DNA from: Bacillota bacterium
GTDB taxonomy: Bacteria > Bacillota > Clostridia > Tissierellales > Gottschalkiaceae
Direction: 5' to 3'
NCBI GenBank assembly: GCA_023420895.1
Contig: JAEZUY010000004.1
Coordinates: 1 to 50,034 of the forward strand
Length of the DNA stretch: 50,034 nucleotides
Numbering within the stretch: position 1 is the first letter of the stretch; the number at the start of each line of letters is the position of its first letter. The translations under genes were made by a program, and so were the position numbers. This document shows positions 7,941-16,467 of this stretch, piece by piece. Under the pieces are notes generated by a model. The model had not been told where the DNA came from. It saw nothing but the letters and a program-made list of their open reading frames with translations, and searched no databases.

Positions 7941-8474
7941 ATGAAACTCGAAAAAGGACTTATACAGATATATACAGGTGACGGAAAAGGAAAGACTACA
8001 GCGGCCTTAGGACAGGGAATAAGAGCTGCTGGAACAGGACTTGAAGTTTATATGGTGCAGTTTCTAAAAACGTCTCCTACAGGGGAGCTCAATATAATAG
8101 AAGAAATTGAAAATTTTTCAGTGTTCAGATTTGAAAGTGAGAAGAATTTCTTCTGGAATCTCACTGATGAAGAAAAAGAGCTGCTTCAGAGAGAAACTGA
8201 TGAAGCTGTAGATTTTATAGAAAAAACTTTGAAGGAAGAAGAGTGCGATCTTTTAATTCTGGATGAGTTTTTCGGTTCTTTAGGAAACGGTCTTATAGAT
8301 GAAGAAAGATTTTTAAATATTCTGAAAAATAAACCTGAAAATATAGAAGTAGTGATGACAGGAAGAAATGCTCCGGAGAGCTTTGTGGAAATTGCAGACT
8401 ATGTAACTGAGATGAAGATGATTAAGCATCCGTTCACAGAAGGAATACAGTCGAGAAAGGGAATAGAGTATTAA
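7941..8474 (+). CDS. cobO: Corrinoid adenosyltransferase (CobO/BtuR/CobA type)
   Basis: ATP:cob(I)alamin adenosyltransferase, 177 residues. It attaches the 5'-deoxyadenosyl group to reduced corrinoids to make adenosylcobalamin. The P-loop GDGKGKTTAALGQG spans residues 14-27. EVYMVQFLKT and CDLLILDEFFG (strand with the conserved Asp-Glu) follow in family order, ending with TGRNAPE and TEMKMIKHPF. Other cobalamin genes are absent nearby, so it may serve salvage for B12-dependent mutases or aminomutases. The start at 7941 follows GAAGGG at 7926-7931. It has its own terminator. Confidence 0.93.
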   Translation: MKLEKGLIQIYTGDGKGKTTAALGQGIRAAGTGLEVYMVQFLKTSPTGELNIIEEIENFSVFRFESEKNFFWNLTDEEKELLQRETDEAVDFIEKTLKEEECDLLILDEFFGSLGNGLIDEERFLNILKNKPENIEVVMTGRNAPESFVEIADYVTEMKMIKHPFTEGIQSRKGIEY

Positions 8475-8476
8475 AA

Positions 8477-8512
8477 AAACCCGGCAGCGGGAATTCTGAC
8501 TGCCGGGTTTTT
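8477..8512 (+). terminator. Terminator of the corrinoid adenosyltransferase gene
   Basis: An 11-bp perfect GC-rich stem (8477-8487 with 8500-8510), 12-nt loop, T run 8508-8512. Confidence 0.93.
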
Positions 8513-8955
8513 ATATACCTATATAAAATATATCTATATTCATTTTTTAGGAATCCCAGTTATGAAATTATCATCATGTTCAAATAAAGCATATCTGGAA
8601 AAAGTTAAAGCCTTCTGTCTTGAGAGAGGAACAGAAGGCCACACATAAAGGTTTTAAAGGTTTAATTAAAAGTGATTATCAGTTTCTATATTTATTATAG
8701 CACCAGAATCAGAATAAATTTTTAAGAAAACAACGACATTTTTATAATTTTAAACTATATTACAAGATATTTTTTAAATTATATAGGAAGAAATAAAAAG
8801 ATATCGGATAAGTTTTATGAATAATCAGTTCAAAAGCATATAATTATGAATAAACTGAATTTTTCTATTTAAGCTGTCTATTCAGCAGAAGTACAGTAAT
8901 AATGCAGAAAAACATTAAAAAAAGAGAAAAAAATAAAAAAAGTTTGAAATAGGGG
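8513..8955. other. AT-rich intergenic stretch with a possible 28-codon ORF and hairpin
   Basis: About 440 bp with no conventional gene. Two items stand out. An ATG frame at 8562-8648 (28 residues, beginning MKLSSCSNKAYLEK) has codon use like the neighbours but only a weak AGGA upstream. A perfect 9-bp inverted repeat (8610-8618 with 8631-8639) lies within that frame. The rest (8650-8955) is very AT-rich and featureless to the eye. Confidence 0.35.
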
Positions 8956-9008
8956 TTGATTTTGTATACAGACATGGTATAATAATATTAAGGTCAAAGA
9001 AAGTCAAA
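8956..9008 (+). promoter_or_regulatory. clpB promoter with CtsR operator
   Basis: The -35 TTGATT (8956-8961) and -10 TATAAT (8978-8983) are separated by 16 bp. Immediately downstream lie the heptads GGTCAAA (8992-8998) and AGTCAAA (9002-9008) with spacer GAA, matching the CtsR consensus RGTCAAA-NAN-RGTCAAA. The operator covers the expected transcription start, so CtsR would block initiation until heat or protein stress. No CIRCE (HrcA) element is present. Confidence 0.9.
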
Positions 9009-9088
9009 GTAAAAATGACCTTATATTTTTTGCTTTAAATAGATCAGAAAACAAGAATAAATTATTATAGATGAAGGAGTGTTGAGTT

Positions 9089-11677
9089 ATGGATCTAGAA
9101 AAATACACACAGAAATCTCTAGAAGCTATTCAGGCCGCTAGTGAAGAGGCTTTAAGAAATGACAATCAGCAGATAGAGGATATTCACTTAAACTATGCAC
9201 TTCTTATGCAGAGTGACGGACTCATACCGCGTGTATATGAGTTAATGAATATAGATACTGAAAGTGTAAAGAGAGAACTTAAAAGCAAGATAGACAGACT
9301 TCCTAGAGTGCAGGGCTCTACGCAGAATCCATACCCTAGCAGAGCATTCAGCAAGATACTTCTGAACGCTCAGGAGCTTGCACAGAAAAATGGAGATGAA
9401 TATGTAAGTGTTGAGCATATATATCTTGCTATGATTAAAGAAAAATCGGCATTATCAAATGATATATTCAGAAGATACGGAATAGACGAAAAGAAATTCA
9501 GAGAAAACCTATTGAAGATAAAGGGGGATGCAAAGGTGAACACAAATAATCCGGAAGACACTTATGAAGTTTTAGAGAAATACGGCAGAGACTTATGTGA
9601 CGAAGCCAGAGCGGGAAAAATTGACCCTGTAATAGGTAGAGACAGTGAGATAAGAAATGCGATAAGAATTCTTTCAAGAAGAACTAAAAACAACCCAGTG
9701 CTTATAGGAGAGCCTGGAGTAGGTAAGACAGCTATAGTTGAAGGACTTGCACAGAGAATAGTAAAAGGAGACGTTCCGGAAGGTCTTAAAGACAAGACTA
9801 TTTATTCTCTCGATATAGGTTCACTTATAGCAGGAGCCAAGTTCAGAGGAGAATTTGAAGAGAGACTTAAAGCAGTTCTTAAAGAAGTTCAGGATGCAGA
9901 CGGACAGATTATAATGTTCATAGACGAGATTCACAATATAGTCGGAGCAGGAAAATCTGAAGGGGCAATGGACGCAGGAAACCTTCTTAAACCTATGCTT
10001 GCAAGAGGAGAGCTTCACTGTATAGGAGCTACAACTCTAGATGAATACAGAAAATATATAGAAAAAGATGCGGCGCTTGAAAGAAGATTCCAGAAAGTAA
10101 TGGTGGATCAGCCTTCGGTAGAAGACACTATATCAATACTGAGAGGTATAAAAGAAAAATATGAAGTTCACCACGGAATCAGAATTGCAGACTCTGCAGT
10201 TCTTGCAGCTGCGAATCTTTCAGACAGATATATATCAGACAGATTCCTTCCAGACAAGGCTATAGACCTTATGGATGAAGCTGCGGCAATGCTTAAGATG
10301 GAAATAGACTCTATGCCTGTAGAAATAGATGAACTGAACAGAAAGATACTTCAGCTTCAGATAGAAGAAGAATCGCTTAAGAGAGAGACTGACGAGCATT
10401 CTAAGAAGAGAAAAGAAGATATACAGAAGGAAATATCAGAACTTCAGGAAGAAGCAGATGTGTTAAAAGCTCAGTGGAAACTTGAAAAAGAATCTATAAA
10501 CAGAATTTCGGATCTTAAGAAAGAGATAGATTCTGTAAAAGCTGAAATTGAACAGGCTGAAAGACAGTACGATCTTGAAAGAGTTGCAAGACTTAGATAC
10601 GGTAAACTGAAAGAGCTTGAAGATGAACTTGAAGAGGCTAAAAAAGCCGAGAAAGAAAAAGACCATTCAATGCTTAAAGAAGAAGTTACAGATATAGATA
10701 TAGCTGAAATAGTAGGAAAATGGACAGGAATACCTGTTACAAAACTTGTCGAAGGAGAAAGACAGAAACTTCTTAAACTTGAATCAATCCTTAAAGAAAG
10801 AGTAATAGGACAGGATGAAGCAGTTAAAAATGTGTCAGACGCAGTTATAAGAGCAAGAGCAGGGCTTAAAGATATAAATAAGCCTATAGGTTCATTCATA
10901 TTCTTAGGACCTACTGGGGTAGGTAAGACTGAACTTGCCAAAACTGTTGCAGAATCTCTGTTCGACAGTGAAAGAAATATGGTCAGAATAGACATGTCGG
11001 AATATATGGAGAAACACTCAGTTGCCAGACTTATAGGTGCGCCTCCTGGATATGTGGGATATGACGAAGGCGGACAGCTTACAGAAGCAGTGAGAAGAAA
11101 ACCTTACAGCATAGTGCTTTTCGATGAAATTGAAAAAGCGCATCCGGACGTATTCAATATTCTGCTTCAAGTTCTTGATGACGGAAGACTTACAGACAAC
11201 CAGGGAAGAACTGTAGACTTCAAGAATACAATTATAATAATGACATCTAATATAGGTTCTGAATACCTGATAGAAGGTATAGACGAAAACGGAGAAATAA
11301 CTGAAGAAGCAAGAGAGAAAGTTGACGATATGCTTAAAGCAAGCTTCAGACCAGAGTTCCTTAACCGTATAGATGATATTATAATGTTCAAGCCTTTAGG
11401 CAAAAATGCTGTTTATCAGATAATTGAACTCATAGTTGATGAAATAAGAGACAGATTATCTAATAAGCATATAAGCATAGAAATAACAGAAGATGCTAAA
11501 CAGTATATCCTAGACAATGCTTATTCTCATATCTACGGTGCTAGACCGATTAAGAGATATATCCAGAGATTTGTTGAGACTGAATTAGGTAAGAAGATAA
11601 TCGCTGGAGAAATAGGCGAAGAAGATGATGTTGTAATAGGAAGCAAAGACGGAGAACTTATTATAAACAGAAAATAA
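9089..11677 (+). CDS. clpB: ATP-dependent chaperone ClpB (disaggregase)
   Basis: An 862-residue Hsp100 hexameric chaperone that pulls proteins out of aggregates with DnaK. In order: N-terminal Clp repeat domain (1-145), AAA1 with Walker A GEPGVGKT (about 207-214) and IMFIDEIHN, a long coiled-coil middle domain (about 400-530) rich in Glu/Lys, AAA2 with Walker A GPTGVGKT (about 607-614) and GYDEGG pore loop, and the C-terminal small domain. The middle domain and lack of an IGF/LGF loop separate it from ClpA/ClpX partners of ClpP. The SD GAAGGAG is at normal spacing before the ATG. It is monocistronic, driven by a CtsR-controlled promoter, with a terminator downstream. Confidence 0.97.
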   Translation: MDLEKYTQKSLEAIQAASEEALRNDNQQIEDIHLNYALLMQSDGLIPRVYELMNIDTESVKRELKSKIDRLPRVQGSTQNPYPSRAFSKILLNAQELAQKNGDEYVSVEHIYLAMIKEKSALSNDIFRRYGIDEKKFRENLLKIKGDAKVNTNNPEDTYEVLEKYGRDLCDEARAGKIDPVIGRDSEIRNAIRILSRRTKNNPVLIGEPGVGKTAIVEGLAQRIVKGDVPEGLKDKTIYSLDIGSLIAGAKFRGEFEERLKAVLKEVQDADGQIIMFIDEIHNIVGAGKSEGAMDAGNLLKPMLARGELHCIGATTLDEYRKYIEKDAALERRFQKVMVDQPSVEDTISILRGIKEKYEVHHGIRIADSAVLAAANLSDRYISDRFLPDKAIDLMDEAAAMLKMEIDSMPVEIDELNRKILQLQIEEESLKRETDEHSKKRKEDIQKEISELQEEADVLKAQWKLEKESINRISDLKKEIDSVKAEIEQAERQYDLERVARLRYGKLKELEDELEEAKKAEKEKDHSMLKEEVTDIDIAEIVGKWTGIPVTKLVEGERQKLLKLESILKERVIGQDEAVKNVSDAVIRARAGLKDINKPIGSFIFLGPTGVGKTELAKTVAESLFDSERNMVRIDMSEYMEKHSVARLIGAPPGYVGYDEGGQLTEAVRRKPYSIVLFDEIEKAHPDVFNILLQVLDDGRLTDNQGRTVDFKNTIIIMTSNIGSEYLIEGIDENGEITEEAREKVDDMLKASFRPEFLNRIDDIIMFKPLGKNAVYQIIELIVDEIRDRLSNKHISIEITEDAKQYILDNAYSHIYGARPIKRYIQRFVETELGKKIIAGEIGEEDDVVIGSKDGELIINRK

Positions 11678-11686
11678 TAAAGATTT

Positions 11687-11715
11687 AGCGGAGAGTTGAG
11701 CTCTCCGCTTTTTTT
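11687..11715 (+). terminator. Terminator of clpB
   Basis: A 9-bp perfect stem (11687-11695 with 11701-11709), loop TTGAG, T run through 11715. Confidence 0.92.
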
Positions 11716-11998
11716 ATGTAAAAAAAGAGAGAAGCGAGTTCTCTCTAGTTTTGTGAAAACCGATATTCAAAACGTATCCGAATCGGCGGATATTTTAAAT
11801 ATATTAGTTAAAATTAGGTTGTATATATGCCTTAAATAAAGATTAACACAGAAAGAATATAATATCTAATAGAAAAAAGCTATTAAAAAACGTGTAGTAT
11901 TCAAAGATGAATTTTTTAGGAAAAATAAGTACATAAATATGATGAAAAAAGTGTTATTTGTGATAGAATATTATAGTGTAAAATATGGAGGTGTAAAA
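11716..11998. other. Intergenic region between clpB and the CapA-like gene
   Basis: About 280 bp. It contains a second terminator-like repeat (AGAGAGAA 11726-11733 with TTCTCTCT 11739-11746, flanked by A and T runs). It also contains a small palindrome (TATCCG 11775-11780 with CGGATA 11787-11792) and the sequence TAATAG...CTATTA near 11868-11885. No conventional gene is seen before the TTG start at 11999. Confidence 0.5.
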
Positions 11999-13261
11999 TT
12001 GAAAGGCAGAAACAAAAAACTAAAAATAGCTTTAATAGCGATAGTTCTTTTAATAGCAATTCCTTTTGCGGCTTTTAAGCTTCAGGGAATATCATTAGTT
12101 AAAAGCAGCGAAAATAATGAACTGTCAGAAACAGCTGACTCAGAAGAGGAGAAATCTCTAAAAGAGAATAAAACTTCGGCTGAGGATAAGAAAAAAGACA
12201 AATCTGAGGAGAAAGAGAAATCAGAAGAAGAGAAGGTGTCCCAGAGAGTTACATTCATGGGTGTAGGAGACAATCTGATACATGATAATGTATATAGAGA
12301 TGCGCTTCAGGACGACGGAACTTATGATTTCAAGCCTATGTATGAAAAGGTTGGAGATTTAATATCCGAAAAAGATATAGCTTATATAGATCAGGAAACT
12401 ATAATAGGCGGAGACGAATTCGGTCTCAGCGGCTATCCTGTATTCAACACTCCGGAAGATATGGCTCCGAATGTGAAAGATGTGGGATTCGATATAGTCA
12501 ACATAGCTAACAATCACGTTCTGGACAAAGGACCTCAGGGAATTATAAATACTCGTGAAATATGGGATCAGCAGGGACTTACGGTTGACGGAGCTTTCGC
12601 GACTGAAGAGCAGAGCAGAGAGATTCCTGTAATTGAAAAGAACGGCATGAAGATAGCTTTTTTATGCTATACTTACGGAACTAACGGAATTATTCCTGAT
12701 ACTGACTGGAGAGTCAGATATTTCGATGAAGAGAATATAAGAAGAGATATAGAAGAAGCGAAAAAAATTAGTGATTTTATTTTAGTTTCAGCACACTGGG
12801 AAGATGAAAACTTCATAGGAAAGACTGAATACCAGGAAAACTATGCAAATCTCTTCAATGAACTAGGTGTAGACGTAGTACTCGGAACTCATCCGCATGT
12901 CATAGGACCGGTTGAAGAGAAAGTGAATGCAGACGGGGAAAAAACTTTAGTAATATATTCTACAGGAAACTTCCTTTCGGCGATGTATGACAGAGACAAT
13001 ATGCTGGGGTATACTGCTACATTCGACTTTGTAAATGAAAATGGAGAAAAGAGAATAGAAAATATTAAGATGATACCTACAGTTACCTATTACGAGTTTA
13101 CTCCTAGAGGAACATGGGGGAATTTCAAAATATATAAACTGGACGACTATACAGATGAACTGGGCTACAGTCATCTGATAGCTCAAAGCAAAGGCGCAGA
13201 TATGAGTCCGGCTTATTTCAGAGGAGTGTTTGAAAACACTGTAGCGCCTGAATTCAGATAA
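11999..13261 (+). CDS. CapA family protein (poly-gamma-glutamate synthesis type phosphoesterase fold)
   Basis: A 420-residue membrane-anchored extracytoplasmic protein. A basic N-terminus and one transmembrane helix (about 9-28) are followed by a highly charged Glu/Lys/Ser linker (about 38-82). The PGA_cap metallophosphoesterase-like domain follows with FMGVGDNLIH, NIANNHVLDKG, LVSAHWEDE, VDVVLGTHPHVIGPVE and STGNFLS. These His/Asp/Asn motifs are the expected metal ligands. Relatives take part in poly-gamma-glutamate capsule anchoring, but many clostridial copies lack capBC neighbours, as here, so the real role is unknown. A longer frame begins at 11939; the TTG at 11999 is preferred because GGAGGTG (11988-11994) precedes it and the new N-terminus is a proper signal anchor. 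Confidence 0.9.
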   Translation: MKGRNKKLKIALIAIVLLIAIPFAAFKLQGISLVKSSENNELSETADSEEEKSLKENKTSAEDKKKDKSEEKEKSEEEKVSQRVTFMGVGDNLIHDNVYRDALQDDGTYDFKPMYEKVGDLISEKDIAYIDQETIIGGDEFGLSGYPVFNTPEDMAPNVKDVGFDIVNIANNHVLDKGPQGIINTREIWDQQGLTVDGAFATEEQSREIPVIEKNGMKIAFLCYTYGTNGIIPDTDWRVRYFDEENIRRDIEEAKKISDFILVSAHWEDENFIGKTEYQENYANLFNELGVDVVLGTHPHVIGPVEEKVNADGEKTLVIYSTGNFLSAMYDRDNMLGYTATFDFVNENGEKRIENIKMIPTVTYYEFTPRGTWGNFKIYKLDDYTDELGYSHLIAQSKGADMSPAYFRGVFENTVAPEFR

Positions 13262-13281
13262 AATGGAATAATATTTAATAT

Positions 13282-13312
13282 AAAGACGGAGAGAATATTC
13301 ACTCCGTCTTTT
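13282..13312 (+). terminator. Terminator of the CapA-like gene
   Basis: A 10-bp stem (13282-13291 with 13302-13311) with a 10-nt loop and a short T run. Confidence 0.85.
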
Positions 13313-13434
13313 AATATTTGAAATATCAGTAAAACATGAATGATAAAAAAAGTTTATAGATTATTTCTATTGGCTATAACTTGAAGTATATTGTAGAGTA
13401 TGGGGTGAGGACATAATTTATAGGAGGGTTTATT

Positions 13435-13902
13435 ATGACAAAAGAGGAACTTTTAGAAAAAGTTAAAAAAGAGGCCGAGGGATATTTTGCAAGGGGTGAA
13501 TTTTTCTGTTCTGAAGCAGTAGTTCAGACTATAAATGATCTTCTTGGAAAACCTTATGATGACAATATAGTAAAAATGGCATCGGGATTCCCAATAGGAA
13601 TGGGTAAAAAAGGATGTCTCTGCGGAGCTGTAAGCGGAGGACAAATGGCTCTTGGAATGGCTTACGGAAGAGTGCACGGGGAAGAAATGAATGAAAAAAT
13701 GTTTCCTGTAGCAGCGGCTCTTCATGATTTCGTAAAAGACGATTACGGCTCAACTTGCTGCAGAGTTATAACTAGAGAGTGGGCTGGAGACAATTTCCAA
13801 AGTCCTGAAAGAAAAAAACACTGTATAGAAATAACTGGAAAAGTTGCAGAATGGGTTGCAGACAAACTTATAGAAGACGGAGTAGTAGAAGTAGATAAAT
13901 AG
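13435..13902 (+). CDS. C_GCAxxG_C_C family protein
   Basis: A 155-residue soluble protein with a conserved cysteine pattern: FFCSEAVVQ near 23-31, CLCGAVSGG near 61-69 (the GCAxxG block, here with V for the second variable position), STCCR near 105-109 and KHCIEIT near 127-133. The family (often called C_GCAxxG_C_C or redox-active protein) is widespread in anaerobes, and the cysteines are thought to bind metal or shuttle electrons. No enzyme activity is established to my knowledge. TAGGAGGG precedes the ATG. It is a single gene converging on the TDT transporter across a shared terminator. Confidence 0.9.
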   Translation: MTKEELLEKVKKEAEGYFARGEFFCSEAVVQTINDLLGKPYDDNIVKMASGFPIGMGKKGCLCGAVSGGQMALGMAYGRVHGEEMNEKMFPVAAALHDFVKDDYGSTCCRVITREWAGDNFQSPERKKHCIEITGKVAEWVADKLIEDGVVEVDK

Positions 13903-13909
13903 AGAAATA

Positions 13910-13940
13910 AAAAAGGAGAGATTCGTTATCTCTCCTTTTT
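13910..13940. terminator. Bidirectional terminator between convergent genes
   Basis: A perfect 13-bp inverted repeat (13910-13922 with 13928-13940) with A and T arms serves both the C_GCAxxG_C_C gene (plus) and the TDT transporter (minus). Confidence 0.9.
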
Positions 13941-13941
13941 A

Positions 13942-14868
13942 TTATTCTGATTTACATACATTGTATGAAAATACTATATATTTAATCAGCACAAAAACAA
14001 CGGCAATAACTGCTATGAGCTCTTCAGCTTTTACAAGGTATCCAAGGAACGGCATGTCGTTTCCAGATTTCATAAGGAATCCGTTAGAAAGCTTTAAAGC
14101 TGTAGCAGAAATTACAAGAGGGAATGTAAAACTTGAAAAACTAGGGTAGAATTTTCCTCTTATAGCGCTGAAAGTTTTAATTATTACAGCAATGTAAATT
14201 AGCTGAGACACTACTAAAAGTATCCAGAACAGAGTCAAGTTTTTATCAGCAAAAGAGTTCATATATCCTGCAAGACAAAGACTTCCCGGAGCACTGAATA
14301 TTGCAAATGCAGGCAGTGCAGGTTCAGGAACATTTTTAAAGAAGAACCATCTTTTTATTACTATAACCATTAGAATAACATAGGCTATCAATGCAAAATA
14401 AAAAGAGAATTTTCCTATGCTTGCAAGTTCGAAAGCCGGTGCCACAATACTGGCAACAGCAATTCCCACATAAACTATGAACCATGAAGGGAACACCTTC
14501 TTTATATGGAAATTAAAAATATGCTTTACTGTAAAAGCTATTATTAAAATAATATGGATAGCGAATCCTATAATAAACACAGTTTTTGCCAATCCTGCGG
14601 CAAACGGTTTAATATAAGTCGCCATAAGCATTATCCCCATTGAAAAAGTGGGAAAAACGCTGAATATCAGCGGGTTGCTGAGTTCTTCCATAACTAATTT
14701 ATTCTGAAGTGCAAGTTTCAGAATAATCAGAATGAAAATTATGAAACCTATAGCGCCAAATACGTATCTTACAGTTTCACTGTAAGTCTGCACTAGATTT
14801 CCAAGCGCAAAAAGAGCAAGCATAAGTCCTGCGATTGGAAGCGGCAGATTTTTAATAACCTTTGACAT
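13942..14868 (-). CDS. TDT family transporter (tellurite resistance/dicarboxylate transporter, TehA-like)
   Basis: A 308-residue polytopic membrane protein with about ten transmembrane helices spread evenly from residue 8 to 300. Family features are the N-terminal LPLPIAGLMLALFALGNL, the central PSWFIVYVGIAV and VFPTFSMGIMLMATY. The TehA/SLAC1/Mae1 superfamily moves anions or dicarboxylates; the substrate here is not predictable and tellurite resistance is only a family name. The frame extends 21 codons upstream, but AGGAGG (14877-14882) and the typical MSKVIKNLP start fix 14868. Confidence 0.85.
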   Translation of the reverse strand: MSKVIKNLPLPIAGLMLALFALGNLVQTYSETVRYVFGAIGFIIFILIILKLALQNKLVMEELSNPLIFSVFPTFSMGIMLMATYIKPFAAGLAKTVFIIGFAIHIILIIAFTVKHIFNFHIKKVFPSWFIVYVGIAVASIVAPAFELASIGKFSFYFALIAYVILMVIVIKRWFFFKNVPEPALPAFAIFSAPGSLCLAGYMNSFADKNLTLFWILLVVSQLIYIAVIIKTFSAIRGKFYPSFSSFTFPLVISATALKLSNGFLMKSGNDMPFLGYLVKAEELIAVIAVVFVLIKYIVFSYNVCKSE

Positions 14869-15145
14869 CAAATAAACCTCCTCAATTTGAATTAATCCCT
14901 CAGACCCTAGGTTAACATACGTATATATCAATATCTAATAGAAAAAGTCTATATAAAACCTGAATTAGAAAGATTAAGCTGTGAGTGATGGTGTATAATA
15001 GTTATTAATACAGATTTAAGCTGAAAATGTTTTTAATATAAATACGATTAATAAAAAACCCGAAAATTAAAAGAAAAATATTGAAATTCGTACGGGTTTG
15101 ATATAAAATAAAAGAGTCTTAATGAGATGAAAGGAGCAATCGACA

Positions 15146-16342
15146 ATGGCAAAAAGATGTGTAGGAACTGTAGTTAGAGGACTTAGAGCGCCTATCGTAA
15201 AAGAAGGAGACGATATAGTTAAAATAGTTGTTGACTCAGTGCTTGAAGCGGCAGAAGGAAGTTTTGAACTTAGAGACAGAGCAGTTGTAGGAATAACTGA
15301 ATCACTAGTTGCAAGAGCACAGGGAAACTATGTTGAAATATCTGATATAACAGAAGATATAAACAGCAAATTTGAGGGAGACGATTTAGCAGTAATGTTC
15401 CCGATACTGAGCAGAAACAGATTTGCAGTAATACTTGAAGCAATAGCTAAAACAGGAAAGAATATACACCTTTTCCTTAATTACCCAAGTGATGAAGTTG
15501 GAAACCACCTTATGGATGTGGACAAGATGGATGAGCTTGGAGTGGATCCTTATTCAGATCTTTTAACAGAAGAAAGATACAGAGAGCTTTTCGGAGAGGA
15601 AGTTAAACACCCTTTCACAGGAATAGACTATGTTCAGATGTATAAAGACATGGGAATAGACGGAAATATAAAAATATATCTTACAAACAGAGCAGAAGAC
15701 GCTTTAAAATATACAGACAATATTCTAGTTGCGAATATTCACGAAAGAGCTAGAACTAAGAGAAAATTAAAAGCTGCCGGAGCTAAAACTGTTTTCGGTC
15801 TGGACAATATAATAAGCGAGCCTAAAGGAGACAGAGGATATAACGAAGAATTCGGTCTTCTAGGATCTAACAGAGCGACAGACCATACAGTTAAACTTTT
15901 CCCTAGAGACTGTGACAACACTGTAAGAGAAATACAGAGACAGCTTAAAGAGAAAACAGGAAAAACTATAGAAGTTATGGTTTACGGAGACGGAGCGTTC
16001 AAGGATCCTGTAGGAAAGATATGGGAACTTGCTGACCCTATAGTATCTCCAGGATTCACAGACGGACTTATAGGAACTCCTAATGAAATAAAGCTTAAAT
16101 ATATAGCTGACAATGAGCTTGAAGGAGTTGCGTCTGAAGAAGTTATGGACATAATGAAAAAGAAGATAAGAGCGAACAAAGATGCATCTTCGTCTTCTGA
16201 CGACAAAACTAAGTTAGGAACTACTCCTAGACAGCTTACAGACCTTTTAGGAAGTCTTTTTGACCTTACAAGCGGAAGCGGGGACAAAGGAACTCCTATA
16301 GTTCTTGTACAAGGTTATTTTGACAGCTTAGCTGCGGAATAA
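15146..16342 (+). CDS. Coenzyme F420-0:L-glutamate ligase family protein (CofE-like)
   Basis: A 398-residue protein with a full CofE/F420_ligase-type domain: VGTVVRGLRAPIVKEGDD at the N-terminus, VGITESLVARAQGNY (about 48-62), FPILSRNRFAVIL (about 90-102), MVYGDGAFKDPVGKIWE (about 274-290) and a C-terminal TSGSGDKGTPIVLVQGYFD. It is longer than archaeal CofE (about 250 residues) because of an insert around 125-230. Close relatives occur across Firmicutes that are not known to make F420, so the true substrate is unknown; gamma-glutamylation or another amide ligation is inferred. It is a stand-alone gene with SD AAAGGAG and a terminator. Confidence 0.88.
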   Translation: MAKRCVGTVVRGLRAPIVKEGDDIVKIVVDSVLEAAEGSFELRDRAVVGITESLVARAQGNYVEISDITEDINSKFEGDDLAVMFPILSRNRFAVILEAIAKTGKNIHLFLNYPSDEVGNHLMDVDKMDELGVDPYSDLLTEERYRELFGEEVKHPFTGIDYVQMYKDMGIDGNIKIYLTNRAEDALKYTDNILVANIHERARTKRKLKAAGAKTVFGLDNIISEPKGDRGYNEEFGLLGSNRATDHTVKLFPRDCDNTVREIQRQLKEKTGKTIEVMVYGDGAFKDPVGKIWELADPIVSPGFTDGLIGTPNEIKLKYIADNELEGVASEEVMDIMKKKIRANKDASSSSDDKTKLGTTPRQLTDLLGSLFDLTSGSGDKGTPIVLVQGYFDSLAAE

Positions 16343-16383
16343 TCAGTCATATAGAGCGATTATAATATATATAGAATAAATGG

Positions 16384-16423
16384 AGACGGATTGAGACGTA
16401 TGAATCTTAATCCGTCTTTTTTA
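16384..16423 (+). terminator. Terminator of the CofE-like gene
   Basis: A 13-bp stem (16384-16396 with 16405-16417, one G-U pair), 8-nt loop and T run to 16422. A TATAAT at 16427-16432 directly afterwards may be the -10 box for icd, though I see no good -35. Confidence 0.88.
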
Positions 16424-16467
16424 TGTTATAATGTTATTAAACTCAGTAAAAGAAAGGGGTAGAGAAT

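Noticed and set aside
8956..9088. CIRCE/HrcA element at clpB
   Set aside because: No TTAGCACTC-type inverted repeat; only the CtsR operator is found.
10471..10995. 174-codon minus-strand frame inside clpB, and similar long frames inside clpC, carB and icd
   Set aside because: Antisense shadows of AGA/GAA-rich genes; their Ser/Leu-rich composition mirrors the sense codons and they lack SDs.
11861..14946. 17-bp exact match AATATCTAATAGAAAAA at 11861-11877 and 14930-14946
   Set aside because: Such a match is expected by chance in 50 kb of very AT-rich DNA and the flanks do not match.
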